Part shown: in pieces, positions 49,326 to 56,592 of the stretch
How the letters are laid out: every line of letters begins with the position of its first letter
Numbering within the stretch: the stretch's first letter is position 1
Assembly: GCA_019239895.1 (NCBI GenBank)
Contig: JAFAZH010000003.1
Coordinates: 1 to 64,000, forward strand
Length of the DNA: 64,000 nucleotides
Direction of reading: 5' to 3'
Origin: Abditibacteriaceae bacterium
Lineage (GTDB): Bacteria > Armatimonadota > Abditibacteriia > Abditibacteriales > Abditibacteriaceae
The notes under the pieces: generated by a model
The model's database searches: none
Told to the model about the DNA's origin: nothing
The model's input: the letters and a program-made list of their open reading frames with translations, nothing else
Position numbers and translations under genes: made by a program

Positions 49326-49847
49326 CTAGCTCCATTCTTTGTAGTCCAGAAATTCGTCCATCCATTGAGCAAACGAATCAGCCAGCTTCCTAACTGAAGG
49401 CGGATTATCTTCATGGGCATAATACATGATTGGATATTCACCATCCTGCAATCCTCCGCTTACGTCAAAGAGAACTTGGTCTCCGTCAGCCTCCATAAAG
49501 AATTCCGCAAAGCAGAGCATTCCCTGACTCGGTGGGGGCCAGATACCACCTTTGGCTCTGAGCGTTTGGAGTTGGCGCGGGGTCAATTCTTCCAGCTTCG
49601 CAAAGTTGTGGAAGAAAGGGTGTCCTGACGAAAACTGAATTGTGCCACCACGCAGCCAAAAACCACGCGCGCAACGCAGGAGCCGTTTATAAGATTCAGG
49701 AAGTGGTAAGCCAAGGATCTCCTCTAACTTTTGCAATTCTGCCTCCGTCGCGCCGGGTAAAATCGCCTCAACTGGCTTAGCTTTACGGCTTTGAAGTTGC
49801 TGATAGAACTTTGGCCAGTCGTTCTTGAACTGTTTGTGCATATCCAT
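49326..49847 (-). CDS. Cassette gene: SMI1/KNR4 (SUKH) family protein
   Basis: The 173-residue product has GATEAELQKLEEILGLPLPE, SYKRLLRCARGFWLRGGTIQ and GMLCFAEFFMEADGDQVLFD. A C-terminal SFAQWMDEFLDY completes the SUKH pattern. SUKH proteins are often immunity proteins against polymorphic toxins. Here the gene stands alone as a cassette. Confidence 0.8.
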   Translation of the reverse strand: MDMHKQFKNDWPKFYQQLQSRKAKPVEAILPGATEAELQKLEEILGLPLPESYKRLLRCARGFWLRGGTIQFSSGHPFFHNFAKLEELTPRQLQTLRAKGGIWPPPSQGMLCFAEFFMEADGDQVLFDVSGGLQDGEYPIMYYAHEDNPPSVRKLADSFAQWMDEFLDYKEWS

Positions 49848-49889
49848 CTCTTGTCAGTTCTACCGCTACCTACCAAGCCGTGCGCTGCG

Positions 49890-49974
49890 TGCGAACGCCC
49901 AACTCAACCGCGCCTGTAGGCGGAGTGAGGCACGAACGGAGCCGGAAGGCGTCGGTTGCAGTGCCTGGTTCTGT
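49890..49974 (-). other. attC site 3.2
   Basis: It runs from ACAGAAC to GTTCGCA over 85 bp on the minus strand. Confidence 0.8.
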
Positions 49975-49989
49975 CGCTTGTCCATGCGT

Positions 49990-50571
49990 TTAGGATGACT
50001 TCTTGAACACTTCCCGTATGATGTTTTCTACGGTGCGAACCTGAGCAATGCCCACCAACTTGATGTCTCTGGTGCGCAGATCGCCATCGCCATCTTTATA
50101 GTGTTGCTTAGCGAAAGTCAAATCGCCGCTACCATCGGGCTGCTCGGTGCGTTCAAGATTACCGATGTCACCTTCTCCATAAGACTGCACTTTCCGGGAT
50201 TTCCCTGTCTCTATAACCAAAATCCTCTGATTCGTGATTGCGTAAAATGTCCGCAGCCCTTGCTGGTAGGAGAGCAAAGGCGATGCGAGCATAGCAAGAC
50301 CGACAATGAGAAATGGGGTCATAAAGAGATAAAAGGCTAATCCACCAAAGCCCCAAATGCCGCCGGGCCATTGACTCGAACTATTGTGACTCATCCACCC
50401 CATGATGAAGGCAACGGTGAACCATGTCCACCCGACACCGAACAAAAAACCACCAATGGATTTTACCGCCATGCGTGCGGCATTAGGTTGACCAACCCAT
50501 AGAATTTGTTCGCCACTTTCTACATCCGGTTGAACAACACTGTGCAATTCGTGATTGAGCAGCATGGTCAA
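49990..50571 (-). CDS. Cassette gene: membrane protein with PH-like domain
   Basis: The 193-residue product has GEQILWVGQPNAAR (about residues 20-33) and two membrane helices (about 40-63 and 76-97). FYAITNQRILVIETGKSRKV and QVRTVENIIREVF follow. This matches bacterial PH-domain (YdbS/bPH-type) membrane proteins. The role is unknown. Its attC is 3.2, and the IS-bearing attC lies upstream. Confidence 0.75.
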   Translation of the reverse strand: MTMLLNHELHSVVQPDVESGEQILWVGQPNAARMAVKSIGGFLFGVGWTWFTVAFIMGWMSHNSSSQWPGGIWGFGGLAFYLFMTPFLIVGLAMLASPLLSYQQGLRTFYAITNQRILVIETGKSRKVQSYGEGDIGNLERTEQPDGSGDLTFAKQHYKDGDGDLRTRDIKLVGIAQVRTVENIIREVFKKSS

Positions 50572-50671
50572 ACCTCTTTGCCGTTCCTGAATCCGTTTTA
50601 TTCACTCAGCATTAACGCACATAGCCAAGCCGCGCGCAAGTGACAGAACGCCAAGGTCAGATTCTATGGTA

Positions 50672-51645
50672 TCATGTCAAGGGCTGAAGCAGGCGTTGCG
50701 GACAAAAATTCGTCTGCTTTTTGAACAGTGACCACGCCACCCGCGCCATCTTGCGTGCCAAGATGACTAACACTTGCACCTGAGATAAGCCCCGGCTCTT
50801 GTAGCGCTGATAGAGTGGCTGCCACAGAGCCGTGCGGGATCAGACATGGCGGCAGTATAGAGCAAGCGGCGTAGCAAGGCGTCACCGCGCTTGCTGATTT
50901 TCCTTTTGCCACTCTTTTGGCCGGAGTCGTTGGCACCAGGATCTAAACCGCAGTAAGCGACAAAAGCATCGCTGTCTTTGAACGTGCCGCGTTCGAGTGC
51001 CGCCACTAATGCCGTTGCTGTCAAGGGGCCAATGCCCACTACGCCTTGCAACCGTTGCCATGCCTGCTGTTGGGATGGACAGGCTTGAAGCAGAGTAGCC
51101 ATCTGCTGCTCGATGGTATCCACCAGGGCATCAATACGCTCGAAGATTGCTTTGGCTTGTGCAGCAAAGCCTGATAAGCCGCTCAAGTACTGGCGAATGC
51201 GCCCCTTGGCTTGCACCAGCTTAGCCCGCCGCTTCAATAAACCCCACGGCCGTCGCTGCTGAGGCGTATGCGGCACGTAAGGCCGCAACTCCGTGTGTTC
51301 GCGCTCCAAGTAGCGTGCTAAGAGTTGCGCATCCGCCGGATCAGTCTTAGCGCGACCTCCGGTGGCCAGGCGGTAGTGGCGGGCATCCTTGGGGTTGACG
51401 ACATACACCACATGACCTGCGGCATAAGCTAAATCAGCGACCAGTAAGTGGTGCGTGCTGGTGGCTTCCAGGGCGATGCGGCTGTTCGGAGGCACTCTCT
51501 TGAGCCAGGCTTTGAGGGCACAGCGGGTATTCTGAATCTGACAGACCTGACCATCTTGGGCAATGGCCAGCGTTGCTTTGGCCACATCAATACCAATGTA
51601 AGCCAGGTTAACAACCGCCACCTGGGGCGAGGTCTTGCGAGACAT
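50672..51645 (-). pseudogene. IS110-family transposase, C-terminal frameshift
   Basis: From MSRKTSPQV the frame encodes the RuvC-like DEDD domain: IGIDVAK (Asp), IALEATSTHH (Glu), and KTDPADAQLLARYL (two Asp). The C-terminal domain has QGVVGIGPLTATALVAAL and LDPGANDSGQKSG (candidate nucleophilic Ser). After RRLLYTAAMSDP the frame shifts. Another frame continues with TALWQPLYQRYKSRGLSQVQ and VLVILARKMARVAWSLFKK to the stop at 50672. One inserted or lost base near 50840 separates the parts. CAGGAGGAG precedes the start. It may be recently dead, or the shift may be a sequencing error. Confidence 0.85.
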
Positions 51646-51673
51646 AGTTTGCTCCTCCTGAGGGTTAATGGGA

Positions 51674-51892
51674 TGCGCCACGAACGTGAGCTTATAACTA
51701 TAGGCAGTCAAGCTGCGGGATTCCTCATCGACGTGTGGGGCGCACTCAGAGGAGCGGGAGAGGACTGAGCTGGTCGGTCACCACCGGTTACCAAATGGGC
51801 CGAAGCCGCGCCGGTCTCTCCGCTCCTCGACTGACTTCCATGCTGCGCGAAATCAGCCATTTATTACCATATAAGCCATTTATTACCATATA
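51674..51892 (-). ncRNA. Candidate IS110 bridge RNA with attC-matching guides
   Basis: The 5' non-coding end of the element can form two stem-bounded internal loops. In loop 1, the outer stem pairs 51815-51828 with 51749-51764 and the inner stem TCGG/CCGA pairs 51800-51803 with 51774-51777. Between the stems lie GGCGCGGCT (51804-51812, minus sense) and CCAGCTCAG (51765-51773). These give left and right target guides for GGCGCGGCT plus CTGAGCTGG. In loop 2, the stem pairs 51735-51744 with 51674-51681. It holds GGAATC (51719-51724) and TTATAAG (51691-51697), which match the element's ends GAATCT and CTTATA. A 19-bp tandem repeat lies at 51855-51892. Architecture and size fit the bridge RNAs known from IS621. 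Confidence 0.7.
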
Positions 51893-51965
51893 AGCCGCGC
51901 CGCAGGTGAAGTGCAGCGGAGCCGGAGGCGTCGGTTGAAGCGCCTGGTTGAGCCGCTGTTAGGGC

Positions 51966-52271
51966 TTACGGCTTAGACGGCGTTAGCACATCTAACGCTT
52001 CGCGGCATTGACTACATAGCCCCAATTCATCTACAGCCAAGGGCCTAAAGTAGCGACGTAAGTGACGAGCCGCCACCCCAGGATAAATCTGTTCTGGCAT
52101 CTCTGGCTTATATCCTTGAATTTGGCAAGCTACACACTGATTAATCCAGTGGCGCAGCTTCGGATACATCGTCAGATAGTCCTGGCCTTCTCTTTGATCC
52201 ATGATGCACTTCTGCTTTTGACTGAGGCTGGAGGACAACTCGCAATAATAAAAGCCCTCAGCGGACAGCAT
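51966..52271 (-). CDS. Cassette gene: CxxC protein of unknown function
   Basis: The 101-residue product has RHWINQCVACQIQGYKPEMP (CxxC), ARHLRRYFRPLAVDELGLCS and CSQCREALDVL (second CxxC). The two pairs could bind zinc. No family is assigned. An internal start at 52202 (MDQREGQDY) is also possible. It is the first cassette next to the intI remnant. Confidence 0.6.
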   Translation of the reverse strand: MLSAEGFYYCELSSSLSQKQKCIMDQREGQDYLTMYPKLRHWINQCVACQIQGYKPEMPEQIYPGVAARHLRRYFRPLAVDELGLCSQCREALDVLTPSKP

Positions 52272-52379
52272 GGGATGGAGAACCGATGCCTACTGAGTGT
52301 AGACCGCTACGTATAACCACCCCATACTGCCGGGTGAAGGCTTTGATCATTACTTCCCTATTATGCCACGCTACCAACT

Positions 52380-52394
52380 TTTGCGCAGCGGCCC
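52380..52394 (-). other. Start of the first cassette / array edge
   Basis: On the minus strand GTTGGGCCGCTGCGC, the usual sequence after a cassette junction, begins here. To its right ordinary sequence begins (AATATATTATGCC). An attI would be expected there, but I cannot recognise one. Confidence 0.5.
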
Positions 52395-52507
52395 AACAAT
52401 ATATTATGCCGCAAAGCCTCTATTTCGCGGCATTTCTGGACTTACTACCTAAGTATACCGCAATCTACACCCTCTGGGGATACCTTGCAGGACAGGACAA
52501 GCTGCGG

Positions 52508-52533
52508 CATAATACGCCTATAGGCGTATTATG
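52508..52533. repeat. 26-bp perfect palindrome
   Basis: CATAATACGCC-TATA-GGCGTATTATG reads the same on both strands. It lies between the cassette edge and the intI remnant and might be a regulatory operator or a remnant. Confidence 0.6.
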
Positions 52534-52540
52534 TCGCTCC

Positions 52541-52710
52541 GAGGTCGAGGCCGGGCTGCCCAGAGCGGGCAGTTGTCATACGCTGCGCCACTGCTTCGCT
52601 ACCCATCTCAAGAGCTACTGGGCCATAAGGATGTTAGCACCACCATGATCTCCACCCATGTCCTTAATAGGCTGGGCCTCTTCATGAAAAGCACTCTTGA
52701 TATAGAGTGA
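52541..52710 (+). pseudogene. intI: Integron integrase (intI) remnant, C-terminal
   Basis: One frame reads [15 protein letters not shown], the box II RHxxR region of tyrosine recombinases with its HxLRH. A second frame starting at 52615 reads [20 protein letters not shown] (including the GH and the tyrosine-region context) and ends at 52710. In intact integrases about 14 residues lie between HL and LLGH, and they are missing here along with a frame change. [18 protein letters not shown] is typical of IntI rather than XerC/D; here the Y is S, so even the catalytic tyrosine seems lost. The N-terminal three-quarters are absent. Confidence 0.75.
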
Positions 52711-52755
52711 ATGCTAAATAGTGAGTGCTGGCCCCTGAAGGCTGAGTGCTGAACA

Positions 52756-53454
52756 CTAACCGCCGCGATAGCCATAACAGAAGTAGCCCTGACGCACGTC
52801 CATCTCGTGGCCGCTGGCGGTGGAACTGTGGCGCAGCAGCAAGCAGAAGGGGACTTGCAGCTCGGTCGCGCTGGCCAGGTTTTCCTGCCAGGCGGTTAAA
52901 TCTTCCAGGGCAGCAGCCGTGTCCTGGCCCAGGAATGGCGTCTCGCGCAGGATAGAGAGCAACCCCGACACGGTTTTGAGTCCCCGTGCCGCGTCGTGCC
53001 AGACCACCGTTTCCCCGGCCAGATCATCCGCGAAACCAAAGCTCGACAGCGGCTCCAGACCATTTTGGCGGGCCAGGACATCCAGATAGGTGCAGGCGCG
53101 GGCCACCGCCCCGCCGCGCAGAAAACTATCCCCCCGCACGGTGGGGCTGCCCGCTGGCGGATGACCTTTCTTGAAGTAGGGTAGGATGGCGACGCAGCGT
53201 ATGTCATCCAGGGAGCCGACTGTCATCAAGAGCACGATGACCGCCCCTAAAGCCGCGACGGGAGCTAACTCCCATAAGGGCGACGGCCAGTCGTGGAAGT
53301 AGCCATAAGACAGCAGGATGGAACTGCCGCCAAAGATCAGCCAGAGCCGCGCCAGGTAGCGCCGCAGATCACGCACGTAATCCTCATGGCGCGGCGGATA
53401 GCCCTTGAGCCGTTGGCGCTGTGGCCCCCGTTGGCGGTGCTGCATAAGACACAT
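52756..53454 (-). CDS. Membrane protein of unknown function
   Basis: The 232-residue product has a basic N-terminus and two membrane helices (about residues 36-52 and 62-80). A cytosolic domain follows with LPYFKKGHPPAGSPTVRGDS, ACTYLDVLARQNGLEPLSSF and VPFCLLLRHSSTAS. No family is known. Confidence 0.5.
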   Translation of the reverse strand: MCLMQHRQRGPQRQRLKGYPPRHEDYVRDLRRYLARLWLIFGGSSILLSYGYFHDWPSPLWELAPVAALGAVIVLLMTVGSLDDIRCVAILPYFKKGHPPAGSPTVRGDSFLRGGAVARACTYLDVLARQNGLEPLSSFGFADDLAGETVVWHDAARGLKTVSGLLSILRETPFLGQDTAAALEDLTAWQENLASATELQVPFCLLLRHSSTASGHEMDVRQGYFCYGYRGG

Positions 53455-53464
53455 TGTAGCAGGG

Positions 53465-53790
53465 TTTGCATTGGGGTTCAGGATTCGGGGTTTAGGGTGT
53501 GGGCAGAGGCAAGGGCTGATGTAGACGACCGATAGTGTTTGAGGTTAGAGAAGACTGCGGAACCCGGAGCGTTGGGTGCCCATACAGGAGCATATTGATG
53601 CTGCTGTATGGGCTGAGAGCGACGGGCTAGAGTAATGGTTACTGGAGGCTCTGACTCTAGCCCGTCGCTCACGCTCCGGGTTCCATAATTCCTGGCTCCT
53701 TCAAATGCTTCCCGTCGCCCATGCTGCTTCTCCCAGACCCCGAACCCCACACCCCAAACCCCCACCAAACTTTCTGCCACCATGCGAACT
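53465..53790. repeat. Nested palindromes, including family F
   Basis: The outer words GGTTCAGGATTCGGGGTTTA and CCCCGAACCCCACACCCCAA face each other. The inner family F words are CTAGCCCGTCGCTCACGCTC and its partner. A second family F copy lies near 61.87-61.95 kb. There is no gene in this gap. Confidence 0.65.
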
Positions 53791-53830
53791 GGCAAGGGTC
53801 TAAGCTTGCAACAGGCTTGAGGAGTGAGAA

Positions 53831-55819
53831 TTGATGCGTTTACGTGTTGCCGCGGGTTTGCTGTTAGGGTTGTTGGGGCCATGCCGCTTGGCCCTGGTGC
53901 AGGCGCAAGAAATTAAAGTGCCGCTTAAGCCGGAAATGGTGCTCGATGAAGCGGGGCGCGACGAAGGTAATGCACCCGAAGGTGTCGCGCGGCTGGTGGA
54001 CGAGCAAGCTTTAGCAGGCGACCCGGCAACGGGCCAAGGTGGCACGCCCGTCACCAGTTGGTTTCCCGGTTGGACAAAATGGTATTATCCCGCCAGTGGC
54101 ATTATTGACCTCGGCGCGACTTACCACCTTTCCCGCATCTTCGTCTATGATGGCGCGGGCACTGGTAGCTTTGCTGTCTCGACCGGCGTGCCCTTTGCCT
54201 GGCAGCCGCTTTTTACCGATAGCCCCGCCAACTACCAAAAGTGGAATGAGCATCCGGCGGATGTCACTACCCGCTACCTGCGCGTAACGCTGGGTGATCC
54301 CGGCACGAAGGTGCCAGAGATTGTGGTCTATGCGCGTGGGTCAGCCCCGGCCAGCCCGGCAGTGACACCCGCCATTGCGCACCCGCGACCTGCCCGCCCT
54401 ACCATAGATCAATTCATCGGCACCAATGCTTTTATAGATGACCCGGTGGATAAAATCGCGGTGGGGGGCTGGGTGCGCGAATACCATAGCTGGGATTGGG
54501 ATGAAGGCGACCGCCACGATTATGCGGGCTACCCCAATAATCAGAACCGCTGGAACCCCAGTGCCGCTGGCGGTGGCGGCTGGAACTTCGATGATTACTA
54601 TACAAAGCTCAACCAGGCGGGGGTCATGCCCAGCCCCTGCATCCAGGGCAGCACCTTCTGGCTGGCCGGTAAAGATGCCAACAAGCTGCAATGGAAGCCG
54701 GTGCCTGCCGGAGCTGACCCCACCTTGCCTGCCTCCTATGTGGCCCATGCCGATCATTTGTTTCAATATGCGGCTCGCTATGGCCAGGTCGCGGTGCCGG
54801 ATGCCCGCTTGAAACTGGCCCCCGGTCAGCCGCGCCGCAGTGGCCTGGGCCTGCTGCATTATTACGAGAATTATAACGAGCAAGATCGCTGGTGGGCCGG
54901 GCCGGAAGCCTGGTTCTCGCCCTATGAGTTCGCCGCCATGAGCAGTGCCGATTACGATGGCGACCGGGGTAAGCTGGGCCAGAACGTGGGCATCAAAAAC
55001 GCGGATCCGAATGCCAAACTGGTGATGGGCGGTCTGGCCCGTCTGAGCCTCGATTACATCAGGGCGATGAAACTCTGGTCAGACCACTATCGCGGCGGCA
55101 GCTTTCCCTTTGATGTGATTAACCTGCATCACTATTCTAATAATGGCGGCGAACAGCAACGCGGCAGTGTGGGCATTAGCCCGGAAGCCGATCACCTGCG
55201 CGAAAAGCTGCAACAGTTTGTGACGTATCGTGACCAGAATTTGCCGGGCGTGGAAGTCTGGATGACGGAGTTCGGCTATGATCTTAATCAAGGCTCGCCC
55301 CAGCACGCTCCGGCCATAAAGGGTTATGCGCCCGAAGAAGTGCAGGCGCAGTGGCTGGTGCGCTCCTATCTGGCTCTTGCTGCGGCAGGTGTAGACCGTG
55401 CTGCCATGTATATGCTGCGCGATGTGAATCCGGCAGACCCAACACAGTTTTCCAGCAGCGGCCTGGTCGGGCCAAAAGGCGACTGGACGCCGCGCACCTC
55501 CTGGTATTATGTTTATACGCTCAAAAACCGTCTCAAGGGCATGAACTTCGTCAACGAGCAAGCTTCCGGCAATCCCAAGGTAACGGTTTATCATTTCAAA
55601 GCGGCGCGGGGGCCGGGCGAAGCCTATGTCCTGTGGTGCCCCACCAGCGACGGCAGCATTGTCACCGATTATGCCTTGCCTGTGGCGTTCCCCCAAGCCA
55701 CGCTCGTCAGCTTAACCAAAGGCCAGACCACAGGCGAGGCCGCACCTCTGGCAATTCAAAATGGCCAAGTGACGGTAACAGTCAGCGAGCGACCGATTAT
55801 TGTGGTGAGGGGAACCTAA
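53831..55819 (+). CDS. Secreted clan GH-A glycoside hydrolase
   Basis: The 662-residue product has a signal peptide (about residues 1-25). A discoidin-like N-terminal domain follows (about 40-165, YYPASGIIDLGATYHLSRIF). The TIM-barrel has YENYNEQ (acid/base Glu, about 342) and VEVWMTEFGYD (nucleophile Glu, about 480). This is the arrangement of GH39/GH44-type clan A retaining enzymes. A beta-sandwich with TVYHFKAARGPGEAYVLWCP follows. The substrate is a polysaccharide or glycoside outside the cell. The start is supported by GAGGAGTGAG. Confidence 0.75.
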   Translation: MMRLRVAAGLLLGLLGPCRLALVQAQEIKVPLKPEMVLDEAGRDEGNAPEGVARLVDEQALAGDPATGQGGTPVTSWFPGWTKWYYPASGIIDLGATYHLSRIFVYDGAGTGSFAVSTGVPFAWQPLFTDSPANYQKWNEHPADVTTRYLRVTLGDPGTKVPEIVVYARGSAPASPAVTPAIAHPRPARPTIDQFIGTNAFIDDPVDKIAVGGWVREYHSWDWDEGDRHDYAGYPNNQNRWNPSAAGGGGWNFDDYYTKLNQAGVMPSPCIQGSTFWLAGKDANKLQWKPVPAGADPTLPASYVAHADHLFQYAARYGQVAVPDARLKLAPGQPRRSGLGLLHYYENYNEQDRWWAGPEAWFSPYEFAAMSSADYDGDRGKLGQNVGIKNADPNAKLVMGGLARLSLDYIRAMKLWSDHYRGGSFPFDVINLHHYSNNGGEQQRGSVGISPEADHLREKLQQFVTYRDQNLPGVEVWMTEFGYDLNQGSPQHAPAIKGYAPEEVQAQWLVRSYLALAAAGVDRAAMYMLRDVNPADPTQFSSSGLVGPKGDWTPRTSWYYVYTLKNRLKGMNFVNEQASGNPKVTVYHFKAARGPGEAYVLWCPTSDGSIVTDYALPVAFPQATLVSLTKGQTTGEAAPLAIQNGQVTVTVSERPIIVVRGT

Positions 55820-55966
55820 CCCCCCTCCCCCTTCCCGCAACGGGAAGGGGGAGGGAAGCGAGAGCTTCCTCGTTTGTTGTAAAGATGTGCCTTGAAAATC
55901 TTGCTTTAGCGATGCCGCCGTCCTAACTCTCCCCCTTCCTGTGTCGGGAAGGGGGCCGGGGGTTAG
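55820..55966. repeat. Repeat family A variant
   Basis: TAACCCCCCTCCCCCTTCCC and GGGAAGGGGGCCGGGGGTTA face each other around CGGGAAGGGGGAGGG pairs. Confidence 0.7.
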
Positions 55967-55967
55967 G

Positions 55968-56294
55968 TCAACCCGCGCGGCTCGTATCTACAATCGGTGC
56001 CAGCCGTTGCAGCAGATCGGTGAGCGATCCGGCATCTTTGGTCAGGATAATCTCGACGTTTTGCGTTAGCCCCAGCGCGAGGGCGAAATCATGGTCATAG
56101 CCGCCGCCGAGTTCGGCACGGTAGACGCGCACGGAGAACCCGGTGCCGGGTGTGCCCAGGGTCAGGCATGGCTCAGCCTGATACTGATACCGCTCCAGCC
56201 ATGTCGCCAGTTTTGATTCCTGCATATCGTCCGGCGCAGCCAGGCCCGCCGAACCCCAGCCTGCGACGGTAAAAGATCGAATTGAGCTTGCCAT
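55968..56294 (-). CDS. Hypothetical protein
   Basis: The 108-residue cytosolic product (SIRSFTVAGWGSAGLAAPDD, YRAELGGGYDHDFALALGLT, LTDLLQRLAPIVDT) is not recognised. It looks like a small alpha/beta protein. It is convergent with the glycoside hydrolase gene. Confidence 0.5.
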   Translation of the reverse strand: MASSIRSFTVAGWGSAGLAAPDDMQESKLATWLERYQYQAEPCLTLGTPGTGFSVRVYRAELGGGYDHDFALALGLTQNVEIILTKDAGSLTDLLQRLAPIVDTSRAG

Positions 56295-56374
56295 AGATGT
56301 CTGCCTTCCAGAATTTTCTGTGGTGCAGTATAGCAGAGGTAGGTTTGGCCCTCACCCCGAATCCTGCATTATAA

Positions 56375-56512
56375 GAAAACCACAGAGGCACAGAGAGGGA
56401 ACGAGGATAGAAGATCGAGGATCGAGGCTAGTCACTGCAAGTAGTTAATGCGATTCTCTATTCTCCATCCTCTATTCTCAAACTCCTCTCTGTGTCTCTG
56501 TGGTTTATAATT
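56375..56512. repeat. Palindromic repeat (ACCACAGAGGCACAGAGAG type)
   Basis: AACCACAGAGGCACAGAGAG and CTCTGTGTCTCTGTGGTT are the outer arms. GAGGATAGAAGATCGAGG and CCATCCTCTATTCTC lie inside. Confidence 0.8.
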
Positions 56513-56592
56513 TAAATCCATTCGCGGTTGCACTTGTCCCCGCAGATGTTCCATAATGGGTGCAGAAGCGTGGCGGTTTCAGGAGCGATATT

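Larger units (their letters stand above)
50661..51894 (-). mobile_element. IS110-group insertion sequence in an attC site
   Basis: The boundaries are fixed by rejoining the attC. The element runs from ATTCTATGGTATCATG to TTATTACCATATA, with AG (CT on the coding strand) at both junctions, 50659-50660 and 51893-51894. On the minus strand it has a long 5' non-coding end (about 247 bp), a transposase gene and only about 11 bp after the stop. Long 5' and short 3' ends define the IS110 group rather than the IS1111 group. TATGGTA recurs near both ends. Confidence 0.9.
50643..51953 (-). other. attC site 3.1, split by the IS110 element
   Basis: The left piece (50643-50660) carries the core ACAGAAC and CGCCAAGGTCAG. 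The right piece (51895-51953) carries CCGCGCCGCAGGTGAAG and the core GTTGAGC. Joined without the IS they form one normal attC of about 77 bp that closely follows attC 3.5 by eye. It is the attC of the cassette gene at 51966-52271. Confidence 0.9.
46037..52710 (-). other. Decayed integron: cassette array 3 with intI remnant
   Basis: Nine minus-strand attC sites (one split by an IS) alternate with minus-strand genes. They lead up to GTTGGGCCGCTGCGC at 52380-52394 (minus sense), the start of the first cassette. Right of it, in the opposite orientation, lies the C-terminus of an integron integrase. Divergent intI and cassettes is the standard integron layout. The integrase is broken and no complete attI is seen, so the integron is sedentary now. 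Confidence 0.85.
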
